The translations under genes were made by a program, and so were the position numbers. A model generated the notes under the pieces. The model was given only the letters and a program-made list of their open reading frames with translations, ran no database searches and had not been told where the DNA came from. From Gammaproteobacteria bacterium (GTDB lineage Bacteria; Pseudomonadota; Gammaproteobacteria; Pseudomonadales; Azotimanducaceae), in contig JAPOYW010000322.1 in the NCBI GenBank assembly GCA_026706425.1, forward strand, positions 4,847-10,132: a DNA stretch of 5,286 nucleotides, in the 5' to 3' direction. Position 1 is the first letter of the stretch, and the number at the start of each line of letters is the position of its first letter. Shown piece after piece: positions 1 to 5,286 of this stretch.

Positions 1-489
1 CTCAACGTGCAGGCTGCCGCCCTGCACGTGCTCGGCGACCTGTTGGGATCGGTCGCCGCCATCGTCTCCGCCCTGGCCGTACTGTGGTTCGACTGGCGCT
101 ACGCCGATCCGATCCTCGCCTTGGTCGTGGTGGCCATTTTGGTTCGGGGTGCGTGGCGTGTGCTGCGGGATGCCGCGAGGATCCTGCTGGAAGCGGTGCC
201 CCAGGGCGTCGACATCAACGCCGTGCGCAGCGCATTGACGCAGATTGCCGGCGTCGTCGACGTGCACCACGTCCACGTCTGGGCGCTGACCGGCGACAAA
301 CCCGTGCTGACCCTGCACGCCCTGGTCGCCGAGGACGCCGACGAACAGTCCACGGTCAGGCGCGTCAAGGCGGTGCTTCGCACGAGCTTCGGCATCGACC
401 ATTCCACGGTTCAGGTGGAACGGGGCGCCTGCCCTGACGCGTCGGGCGCGGCAACCGTCAACCCAACAGCTCCAACGCTCGATCAATAA
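1..489 (+). CDS. Cation diffusion facilitator (CDF) family metal exporter, C-terminal part
   Basis: This is the last 162 residues of a proton-coupled divalent metal exporter (Zn/Co/Cd type, CzcD/ZitB-like) of the inner membrane. The open frame runs in from the left edge, so the true start and membrane helices 1-4 lie outside the window. Residues 9-13 read HVLGD, the HxxxD motif of helix 5 that supplies two ligands of the transport-site metal. The aspartates that complete that site on helix 2 cannot be seen. Helix 5 spans roughly residues 8-30 and helix 6 roughly 35-55, starting with the family-typical YADPI. A cytoplasmic ferredoxin-like domain follows, with VDVHHVHVWAL (about 86-96) and the closing IDHSTVQVE, which carry the His residues used for regulatory metal binding. 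About 20 low-complexity residues form the tail. The stop TAA is at 487-489, inside the end of the convergent kinase gene. The family is secure; the metal specificity cannot be told. Confidence 0.93.
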   Translation, partial: LNVQAAALHVLGDLLGSVAAIVSALAVLWFDWRYADPILALVVVAILVRGAWRVLRDAARILLEAVPQGVDINAVRSALTQIAGVVDVHHVHVWALTGDKPVLTLHALVAEDADEQSTVRRVKAVLRTSFGIDHSTVQVERGACPDASGAATVNPTAPTLDQ

Positions 490-1474
490 GGGGAGTCATC
501 GAGTTCCTGGTGACCTCCCACGACGGGTCCACGCGCTTGCCCCGGCGGTGCAGGCTCAGATTGAAGCCGGTGATGATGGCGAACTTGTAGGCCGCGAGCG
601 CCCGGAACCAGTTCAGGTCGGGCAGCGGATCGCCATAGGCGTCGACGTAGAGCGCCATCAGCGTTCCGGGATCGAGGAACACGGGGCGCTCGCCGGTTCC
701 CTTCGCCCAGGCGTCGCGGTCGCTGAACGTCGAGATCCAGCCGACGTCATTGAGCGTTGCGCCGACACCGGTCAGTTCCCAGTCGATGACGGCAAGCAGT
801 TCGGGCAGACGTTCCGTGGTCGGCATCGCGAAGAACAGGTTCGAGGTCTGAAAATCGCCGTGGAAGATGCCCACCGGTGCGTCGGACGGCAGCGTTTCGA
901 GTAGCCGGCGCCGGCAGTCCGGAACCCGGGCCAGGCACTCGGGATCCGCGGCCCGTTCGTAGAACCGGTCCCAGCGCTCCACGTCTTCGTTGAACGGGAC
1001 CGGATCGCCCAGGTAGGGAGCGCGGGCCGGGTCGACCTTGTGGACGCCCGCAAGAGCCGTCATGACCTGGCGCCCCATGTCCAGATGAGCTTCTTCGTCG
1101 AGTGCCGACGCCCACTTCCCCGGGCCCAGGCGCAGAACGTCGCCGTCGAGCTTCGGCACCACGAAATACGGACAGCCGAACCACTCGAGATCGTCGCCGG
1201 ACCAGCGAACGCGGCAATGGGGCACCGCCGTGTCTTCCAGCGCATTCAACGCGGCGACCTGACGAAGCACGTCGGCGGTGCCGCGCCAGTTGACGTTGGG
1301 CGGCGGCAGGCGGATGAACCAGGACTCGGTGGCGCCCGCTGCCGTGGCAACGCTGAACCCGTAGGAGAAACCCGCGTGGCCGGGCATCGTGTGAACGTCG
1401 AAGACCCGAACGTCGCTGCCGTACCTGGCGCGGCAGAACGGGATCAGCCGATCTGCGAGCTCCTCGACACGCAC
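458..1474 (-). CDS. APH-fold phosphotransferase (ACAD10/11- and LvaA-like kinase)
   Basis: This is a complete 338-residue cytoplasmic kinase of the aminoglycoside phosphotransferase/choline kinase fold, of normal length for the family. A glycine-rich nucleotide loop lies at about residues 32-40 (GHAGFSYGF). It is followed by the FIRLPPP strand at 53-59, the equivalent of the VLR-xPP motif in ACAD10-like kinases. The catalytic loop is HGDFQTSN at 205-212, with D207 as predicted catalytic base and N212 as a magnesium ligand, and DWE at 231-233 supplies the second magnesium ligand. The start is GTG at 1474; I see no Shine-Dalgarno sequence in the 10 bases that separate it from the preceding synthetase stop, so translational coupling is likely. 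A lone TATAGT (1484-1489) lies just upstream but has no matching -35. The substrate is not known. The neighbouring acyl-CoA ligase and family precedent favour a hydroxyacyl-CoA or another small alcohol over an antibiotic. The last 32 bases overlap the convergent CDF gene. Confidence 0.9.
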   Translation of the reverse strand: MRVEELADRLIPFCRARYGSDVRVFDVHTMPGHAGFSYGFSVATAAGATESWFIRLPPPNVNWRGTADVLRQVAALNALEDTAVPHCRVRWSGDDLEWFGCPYFVVPKLDGDVLRLGPGKWASALDEEAHLDMGRQVMTALAGVHKVDPARAPYLGDPVPFNEDVERWDRFYERAADPECLARVPDCRRRLLETLPSDAPVGIFHGDFQTSNLFFAMPTTERLPELLAVIDWELTGVGATLNDVGWISTFSDRDAWAKGTGERPVFLDPGTLMALYVDAYGDPLPDLNWFRALAAYKFAIITGFNLSLHRRGKRVDPSWEVTRNSMTPLIDRALELLG

Positions 1475-1484
1475 GGGAAGCGAA

Positions 1485-1892
1485 CTATACCGGCGCCGGC
1501 CCCGGGAACTGGTCTCGCAACAGGCGCTTTAGGATCTTGCCGGAGGGATTGCGCGGCAGGACATCGACGAAGGCCGCTCCTTTCGGCTGCTTGTAGCCGG
1601 CCAGCTTGCCGCGGCAGAACTCGAGCAAATCGGCCTCAGTCAACGCGTCGTCGCTCTTCACCGCCACGACGAAGGGCGATTCGCCCCAGCGTTCGCTGGG
1701 TTGGCCGATCACGCCGGCTTCGCTGATCCCCGGATGGGTCTGCAGAACCTTCTCGATCTCCGCCGGGTAGACGTTCTCGCCGCCCGAGATGATCATGTCC
1801 TTGATGCGGTCCTCGATGTAGATGAACCCGTCGGCGTCCATGCGGGCCACGTCGCCGGTGTGCAGCCACCCGTCGACGAGGGTTTCCGCCTC
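1485..1892 (-). pseudogene. Acyl-CoA synthetase, C-terminal lid fragment in the shifted frame
   Basis: About 135 residues with homology-grade motifs continue the synthetase in another frame. They begin EAETLVDGWLHTGD, which contains the ATP-ribose-binding TGD. Next come the hinge motif EDRIKDMIISGGENVYP and EIE, and then PRNPSGKILKR near the end, whose GK lysine is the catalytic lysine of the adenylation step. The stop is TAG at 1485-1487. The frame is open upstream to a TTG at 1931, but I see no convincing independent start, so this piece is probably untranslated unless the frameshift is an artefact. No residue in the motifs is degraded, which means the disruption is recent or not real. Confidence 0.75.
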
Positions 1893-3015
1893 GATTCCAG
1901 TACTCGCGCATGATGTGCGGTCCGGCCACAAGAACCTCGCCGGGTTCGCCCGGCGGGCAGTCCTCGCCCGCGGCGTTCACGATCCGCACGTCCGTGTGGT
2001 AGAAGGCCTTGCCCGTCGAACCGATCCGCTTGAGTGCGTTCTCGGCATCGATGAGCGCCGCCGGGCCGCAGGATTCGGTCAGTCCGTAGACCTGGTGGAT
2101 CTCCAAGCCTATCTTCTCGTAAGCCTCGATGAGCGCCTCCGGCACGGGGGCGGCGCCCGACATGCACCAGCGCCAGCGCGAGAAGTCGAAGTTCTCGAGG
2201 TTCGGAACCTGCAGCATGAAGTTCAGCATCGCCGGCACCGCCAGGCCCACCGTCACCTGTTCCGCATCGACGATCCGCCATGCCGACACCGGGTCGAAGG
2301 CACGCATGACGACGCTGGTCACGCCTCGGTAGATGCACATCGTCAACGGGGTCAGGGCGCCGACGTGGAACATCGGCAGCGGCGACAGGAACCGGTCGCC
2401 GTCCTGGAAGTAGGTTGTCGCGGCAATCGTGATGCATGCCCAGACGCAGGTGTTGTGGGTGTGCACGACGCCCTTGGGCAGCCCGGTGGTGCCCGAGGTG
2501 TACATGATGTAGAGCATGTCGTCGTCCCGGGCGCCGATCGCCGGTTCGGCTGCGTCCCCCCCGTCCCGAAACGCCCGGTAGTCCCCCGCGAAGTAGGCGA
2601 CATCGCCGTTCGCGACCTGGAGCCACTGGCCGACGTCGGTCTGGTCGCCCCGGGCGTGCAGATCGGCCACCGTGTCGGCGAAGTCGTCGTCGAAGACGAG
2701 TCGCGTCGTGCCGCTGTCCTTTAGGATGAACTCCAGTTCGTCGGCTACCAGCCGCCAGTTCAGCGGCACCACAACGGCGCCGATCTTGGCCAGGGCGAAG
2801 TAGGCCTCCACGAATTCGGCGCTGTTCATCAGCAGCAGCCCGACCCGCTCGCCCTTTTCGACGCCCGCATTCAAAAACGCATTGGCGGTCTGGTTGCTTC
2901 GCGTGTTGAGCCCGCTGAACGTCAACCGCTCGCCGCCGCCGCCGTCGACGTACGCCTCCCGGTCGGGGGTCAGAAACGCCCGCTTGGTCAGCCACCAACC
3001 GATGTTGTTTTCCAT
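1636..3015 (-). CDS. Acyl-CoA synthetase, N-terminal adenylation fragment as actually readable
   Basis: If translated as written, this frame gives a 459-residue product, of which residues 1-373 are genuine synthetase. They carry the ATP phosphate-binding signature YTSGTTGLPKG (172-182), the SPLPMFHVGAL segment (211-221) and the acyl-adenylate binding motif YGLTES (310-315). From about residue 375 to the TGA at 1636-1638 the product is an out-of-frame, arginine-rich tail of about 85 residues. It lacks the TGD motif, the hinge and the C-terminal lysine, so it is not expected to activate or thioesterify a substrate. An open frame continues upstream to a TTG at 3036, which I do not favour as the start. 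Confidence 0.7.
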   Translation of the reverse strand: MENNIGWWLTKRAFLTPDREAYVDGGGGERLTFSGLNTRSNQTANAFLNAGVEKGERVGLLLMNSAEFVEAYFALAKIGAVVVPLNWRLVADELEFILKDSGTTRLVFDDDFADTVADLHARGDQTDVGQWLQVANGDVAYFAGDYRAFRDGGDAAEPAIGARDDDMLYIMYTSGTTGLPKGVVHTHNTCVWACITIAATTYFQDGDRFLSPLPMFHVGALTPLTMCIYRGVTSVVMRAFDPVSAWRIVDAEQVTVGLAVPAMLNFMLQVPNLENFDFSRWRWCMSGAAPVPEALIEAYEKIGLEIHQVYGLTESCGPAALIDAENALKRIGSTGKAFYHTDVRIVNAAGEDCPPGEPGEVLVAGPHIMREYWNRGGNPRRRVAAHRRRGPHGRRRVHLHRGPHQGHDHLGRRERLPGGDREGSADPSGDQRSRRDRPTQRTLGRIALRRGGEERRRVD

Positions 3016-3021
3016 GTTTAG

Positions 3022-3025
3022 CCTT
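3022..3025 (-). promoter_or_regulatory. Probable ribosome binding site of the acyl-CoA synthetase
   Basis: The minus strand reads AAGG six bases before the ATG at 3015. It is a weak Shine-Dalgarno match, but it decides in favour of ATG 3015 over the TTG at 3036, which has none. Confidence 0.4.
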
Positions 3026-3132
3026 GCCTGCCCCAACCAGCGGGAACATACGCCAGAGCAACGGGGGTGGCCAGCGGGAGCGCACCGCAGGGCCGGCGCA
3101 CCACCAGCCGCGCCGACCCCGATCGGGGAAGC

Positions 3133-4566
3133 TCAGTCGTCTTCGGCTTCCGCAGGCTCTTCCGGCAGTACCGGTATCAGGTCCGGGTCCGGCATCAGCA
3201 TGAACTCCGGATAGGCCTCGATGCCCAATTCGCCGGCATCCTGGCCGACTTCCTCCACCTCGCGCGACACCCTCGCGCCCAGCGTCTTCTCGATGATGAA
3301 CCAGACCAGCAACGAAACCCCGAACACGAACACGCCGATGGCCAGTATGCCGATCAGCTGGGAGACGAAATTCGCGCCGCCGGCGATGCACGCGGCAAGC
3401 GTTCCCCAGACGCCGGCGAAGAGGTGGGCCGGTACGGCCCCCACGACGTCGTCGACCTTCATCAGCTCCAGGAACCGGATGCCGGCCGTGCAAATCACAC
3501 CGCCCACGAAGCCGATCAGTACGGCCCACCGGTGGTCGAGTATGTCCGGCGCGGCGGTAATCGACACCAATCCGGCAATTGCGCCGTTCAAACCGGCGAG
3601 CAGGTCGACCCGGCCGAGCAAGGGGCGCGACACGGCGATGGCCGCCATGACGCCTGCCGCGGCGGCGAGATTCGTGTTGACGAGGATGTTGCTCATGGCC
3701 ACGGCATCCGCTGCACCGCCGAGCGCCAACTGCGACCCGCCGTTGAATCCGAACCAGCCAAGCCAGAGGATGAACACGCCCAGCGTGACGATGGGGATGT
3801 TCGATGGCACGGTCGGTTTGACGGTGCCGTCGGCGCGGAACTTGCCGAGCCTCGGCCCGACGATCAGTGCGCCCGCAAGGGCTGCCCATCCGCCGGTCGA
3901 GTGGACGATGGTCGAGCCGGCGAAATCCGTGAAGGCGGCGCCCGTCCACCTGGCGAGCAGCCCTTCCTCGCCGCCCAACCAGCCGGTTCCCCACGTCCAG
4001 GCGCCGATCACCGGATAGATGAACCCCGCCAGTACCGCGGCGAATACGAAGAACGACCAAAGCCGAACGCGTTCCGCCAACGTTCCCGAAACGATCGACG
4101 CGGTCGTGGCCACGAACACCATCTGGAAGAACCACTCGGACATCTTCGAGTAGCCGTTGCCGACGACGGCCTCCTGGGCTCCGGCTTCACCGTCGAGCAG
4201 GGCGATTTCCTCGGCCGAAGGCCCGTAGAACAGTTCGAACGAACCGAACCACGACCCCACGTCCGTGTACATGAGGTTGAAACCGATGAAGAAGTACATC
4301 AGCCCGGCGATCGAATAGAGCCCGATATTCTTCAGGCAGATCACCGAAGCGTTCTTGGTACGTACGGAACCGGACTCGAGCATGGTGAACCCGGCGCACA
4401 TCCACATCACCAACGCGCCCCAGATCAGGAAGGAGAAAGTGTTGAAGACGAACTGGGATTCCTGCCCGACGGCGGCGGACGCCGGTGCCGCCAACAACAG
4501 GGCGCCGGCGGCAAACCACCAGCCCAGCGACCGGATGGAAAAACTCTTGCTACTCGCGCAGAACAT
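3133..4566 (-). CDS. amt: Amt-family ammonium transporter
   Basis: This is a complete 477-residue ammonium channel/transporter of the inner membrane, expected to work as a trimer. The first ~31 residues look like a cleavable signal peptide: basic K7/R12, hydrophobic WWFAAGALLLAA and an ASA cleavage site. About eleven membrane helices follow. By motif alignment with E. coli AmtB, the external gate is F147/Q148/F151, W271-F274-S278 correspond to W212-F215-S219, and DFAGSTIVH (214-222) holds the equivalents of D160 and H168. The second pore histidine is H381 in VPAHLFAGVWG. All key residues are kept. The ATG at 4566 is chosen because GGAGGGG stands just before it; the ATG at 4602 has no such site and would spoil the leader. 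The cytoplasmic tail (about 433-477) ends in an acidic, proline-rich extension. Several stretches resemble the subtype often called marine Amt, an impression I cannot verify here. No glnK/glnB is visible in the window. Confidence 0.95.
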   Translation of the reverse strand: MFCASSKSFSIRSLGWWFAAGALLLAAPASAAVGQESQFVFNTFSFLIWGALVMWMCAGFTMLESGSVRTKNASVICLKNIGLYSIAGLMYFFIGFNLMYTDVGSWFGSFELFYGPSAEEIALLDGEAGAQEAVVGNGYSKMSEWFFQMVFVATTASIVSGTLAERVRLWSFFVFAAVLAGFIYPVIGAWTWGTGWLGGEEGLLARWTGAAFTDFAGSTIVHSTGGWAALAGALIVGPRLGKFRADGTVKPTVPSNIPIVTLGVFILWLGWFGFNGGSQLALGGAADAVAMSNILVNTNLAAAAGVMAAIAVSRPLLGRVDLLAGLNGAIAGLVSITAAPDILDHRWAVLIGFVGGVICTAGIRFLELMKVDDVVGAVPAHLFAGVWGTLAACIAGGANFVSQLIGILAIGVFVFGVSLLVWFIIEKTLGARVSREVEEVGQDAGELGIEAYPEFMLMPDPDLIPVLPEEPAEAEDD

Positions 4567-4568
4567 GG

Positions 4569-4575
4569 CCCCTCC
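4569..4575 (-). promoter_or_regulatory. Ribosome binding site of amt
   Basis: The minus strand reads GGAGGGG, ending two bases before the ATG at 4566; the GGAGG core is four bases away. This is a strong though closely spaced Shine-Dalgarno sequence, and it fixes the start of amt. Confidence 0.7.
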
Positions 4576-4597
4576 GACGAGCGATTGACGCGCCCCG

Positions 4598-4624
4598 ATC
4601 ATACGACCTGCGGCATCGGTGCAA
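4598..4624 (-). promoter_or_regulatory. Possible sigma-70-type promoter of amt
   Basis: On the minus strand a TTGCAC (4624-4619) and a TATGAT (4603-4598) are separated by 15 bases. The -10 matches consensus at five of six positions; the -35 matches only at TTG and the spacing is short. Transcription would start about 25 bases before the amt start codon. The match is suggestive only. Confidence 0.25.
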
Positions 4625-4637
4625 AAGCGGGGCACCG
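4617..4637. repeat. Short inverted repeat upstream of amt
   Basis: CGGTGC (4617-4622) and GCACCG (4632-4637) form a perfect 6-base inverted repeat around a 9-base A-rich/G-rich centre. It overlaps the putative -35 of amt, so an operator role is conceivable. No T-run follows on either strand, so it is not a normal terminator. Six-base arms can also occur by chance in GC-rich DNA. Confidence 0.3.
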
Positions 4638-4679
4638 GCTTCCGTCGCAGTTTGAGAAAGATCATCGGCCGGGTGGGCG

Positions 4680-5286
4680 TTACGCGCTTTCGGCCCGAGT
4701 CGGCTCCAGGGGCAGGCGGATGCGGAATTCCGTGAACACCCCCACCTCCGAGTCGACGTCGATATGGCCGCCGTGCCGCGTGACGATGTCGGCAGTCAGC
4801 GACAACCCTAGGCCCGTCCCTTTGCCGGTGTCCTTGGTGGTCACGAAGGGTTCGAACATGCGCTGGCGCAGGTCCGGGGGGATGCCGGGGCCGTTGTCGC
4901 GAATCGTGAACTCGACCGCGTCGTCCAGGCGCCGGCTCGAAATGCCGAGTTCCGGGTCGTAGTCGGCACCGAGCTCGGCACACTTCTCCTCGATTGCCTG
5001 GCAGGCGTTGGTCAGGATGTTCAGGAATGCTCGGCTGATGTCCTGGGGTACGACCTCGACCATGCCGACCTTGTCGTCGAGGTCGTCCGCCATGGTTACG
5101 TTGAATTCGTTGTTTTCGGCCCTGGTGGCGTGGTAGGCCAAGTCCCGGTACTGCTTGACCAGGGCGTTGAGATCCGTCTCGCGCCAGTCGCCCGGTTCGG
5201 CCCGGGAGTGCTCGAGCATATTGTGCACGATGCCGTCGGCGCGGCTGCTGTGCTCCCGGATCTTCTCCAGGTTGACGCGCAGATCG
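4680..5286 (-). CDS. Sensor histidine kinase, C-terminal part (dimerization helix end and ATPase domain)
   Basis: The last 201 residues of a two-component sensor kinase are present; the 5' part, with the sensing domain and the phospho-accepting H-box, is beyond the right edge. Visible residues 1-28 are the second dimerization helix, with the RADGIVHNMLEHSR pattern typical of one large family of hybrid or PAS/GAF-linked kinases. The HATPase_c domain follows: N-box around DISRAFLNILTNACQAI (82-98), G1 box DNGPGIP (130-136), F-box MFEPFVTTK (143-151) and G2 box GKGTGLGLS (154-162). All boxes are intact, so the ATP-binding part should be active. No receiver domain follows; the protein ends soon after the ATPase fold at a TAA (4680-4682). 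A GTG at 5228 is internal and not the start. The amt gene begins 113 bases downstream on the same strand with no obvious terminator between, so the two may be co-transcribed. Confidence 0.93.
   Translation of the reverse strand, partial: DLRVNLEKIREHSSRADGIVHNMLEHSRAEPGDWRETDLNALVKQYRDLAYHATRAENNEFNVTMADDLDDKVGMVEVVPQDISRAFLNILTNACQAIEEKCAELGADYDPELGISSRRLDDAVEFTIRDNGPGIPPDLRQRMFEPFVTTKDTGKGTGLGLSLTADIVTRHGGHIDVDSEVGVFTEFRIRLPLEPTRAESA

Larger units (their letters stand above)
1485..3015 (-). pseudogene. AMP-forming acyl-CoA synthetase, split by a frameshift
   Basis: Taken together, the two frames encode one ANL-superfamily acyl-CoA synthetase (FadD13-like, fatty-acid or other carboxylate:CoA ligase) of about 510 residues, the usual length. 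It would activate a carboxylic acid with ATP and then transfer it to CoA. The ATG at 3015 is chosen because the protein then begins MENNIGWWLTKRA, as relatives do, and an AAGG lies at 3022-3025. The upstream in-frame TTG at 3036 has no such site. The frame is correct through MREYW (TGG at 1899-1897). It resumes one frame over at about 1892 with EAETLVDGWLHTGD. Seven bases separate TGG from the GCG of AETL, where relatives usually have about 18 (N-x-P-E-A-T), so the change is one extra base or a net loss of 2 (mod 3), for example 11. The site is not a long homopolymer. It may be a true mutation or an assembly error. Confidence 0.85.

Noticed and set aside
1484..1489. TATAGT on the minus strand as a -10 giving a near-leaderless kinase transcript
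   Set aside because: There is no acceptable -35 at 15-19 bases and no extended -10 TGn; the hexamer also overlaps the synthetase stop codon, so chance is likely.
1881..1902. Programmed ribosomal frameshifting as an explanation for the split synthetase
   Set aside because: There is no slippery heptamer, no stop codon in the zero frame at the site and no family precedent. Residues typical of relatives also appear to be missing at the junction, which points to a deletion.
3117..3128. CCCCGATCGGGG palindrome just after the amt stop as a terminator
   Set aside because: As RNA it gives only a 4-bp stem with a 4-base loop and no U-run follows.
1793..4135. A 780-codon minus-strand open frame running through amt and the synthetase
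   Set aside because: It is an arginine/glycine-rich alternative frame of two recognised genes. Over its last bases it passes through the shifted synthetase region but has no domain of its own.
4620..4635. A sigma-54 promoter before amt (TTTTGCA on the minus strand as the -12 box)
   Set aside because: The -12 part is good, but the near-invariant GG at -24 is TG at the required spacing and the rest of the -24 box matches poorly. The nearest GG is two bases too far away.
4566..4682. A histidine kinase-Amt fusion protein
   Set aside because: The kinase has a clear TAA at 4680-4682 in a different frame, and amt has its own strong ribosome binding site and signal peptide.
3067..4962. A 631-codon open frame on the + strand opposite amt and the kinase end
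   Set aside because: Its product is rich in R, G, P, H and D with no recognisable domain, while the opposite strand encodes a textbook Amt with all key residues. It is a shadow of GC-rich third positions.

Overview
The window is a GC-rich, gene-dense stretch typical of a free-living Gram-negative bacterium, most likely a proteobacterium. The signs are strong G/C bias at third codon positions, long spurious open frames on both strands, an Amt protein with a secretory leader, and short gaps between genes. The lineage cannot be fixed from the sequence alone. I see no RNA genes, CRISPR array, transposon or integrase, and I find no convincing previously undescribed system. The points of interest are one broken gene and two suggestive gene pairings.

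Layout. Left edge (1-489, + strand): the C-terminal 162 residues of a cation diffusion facilitator (CDF) metal exporter. Everything after it is on the minus strand. From right to left, which is the direction of transcription, there are four items. First, the C-terminal 201 residues of a sensor histidine kinase, cut by the right edge (4680-5286). Second, a complete Amt-family ammonium transporter of 477 residues (3133-4566). Third, an AMP-forming acyl-CoA synthetase that should be about 510 residues but is split by a frameshift near 1889-1899 (1485-3015). Fourth, a complete APH-fold small-molecule kinase of 338 residues (458-1474), whose end overlaps the end of the convergent CDF gene by 32 bases.

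How the genes may work together. The kinase gene lies 113 bases upstream of the transporter in the same direction, which suggests, but does not prove, a link between two-component signalling and ammonium uptake. The acyl-CoA synthetase and the APH-family kinase are 10 bases apart and probably form a small operon. That pairing resembles the ligase plus phosphotransferase step of hydroxy-acid catabolism (Pseudomonas putida LvaE/LvaA; the kinase domains of ACAD10/11). As the sequence stands, the ligase reading frame is lost before the hinge and C-terminal lid, so this branch is either inactive or affected by a sequence error. The gaps at 3016-3132 (117 bases) and 4567-4679 (113 bases) hold only short regulatory-looking elements.
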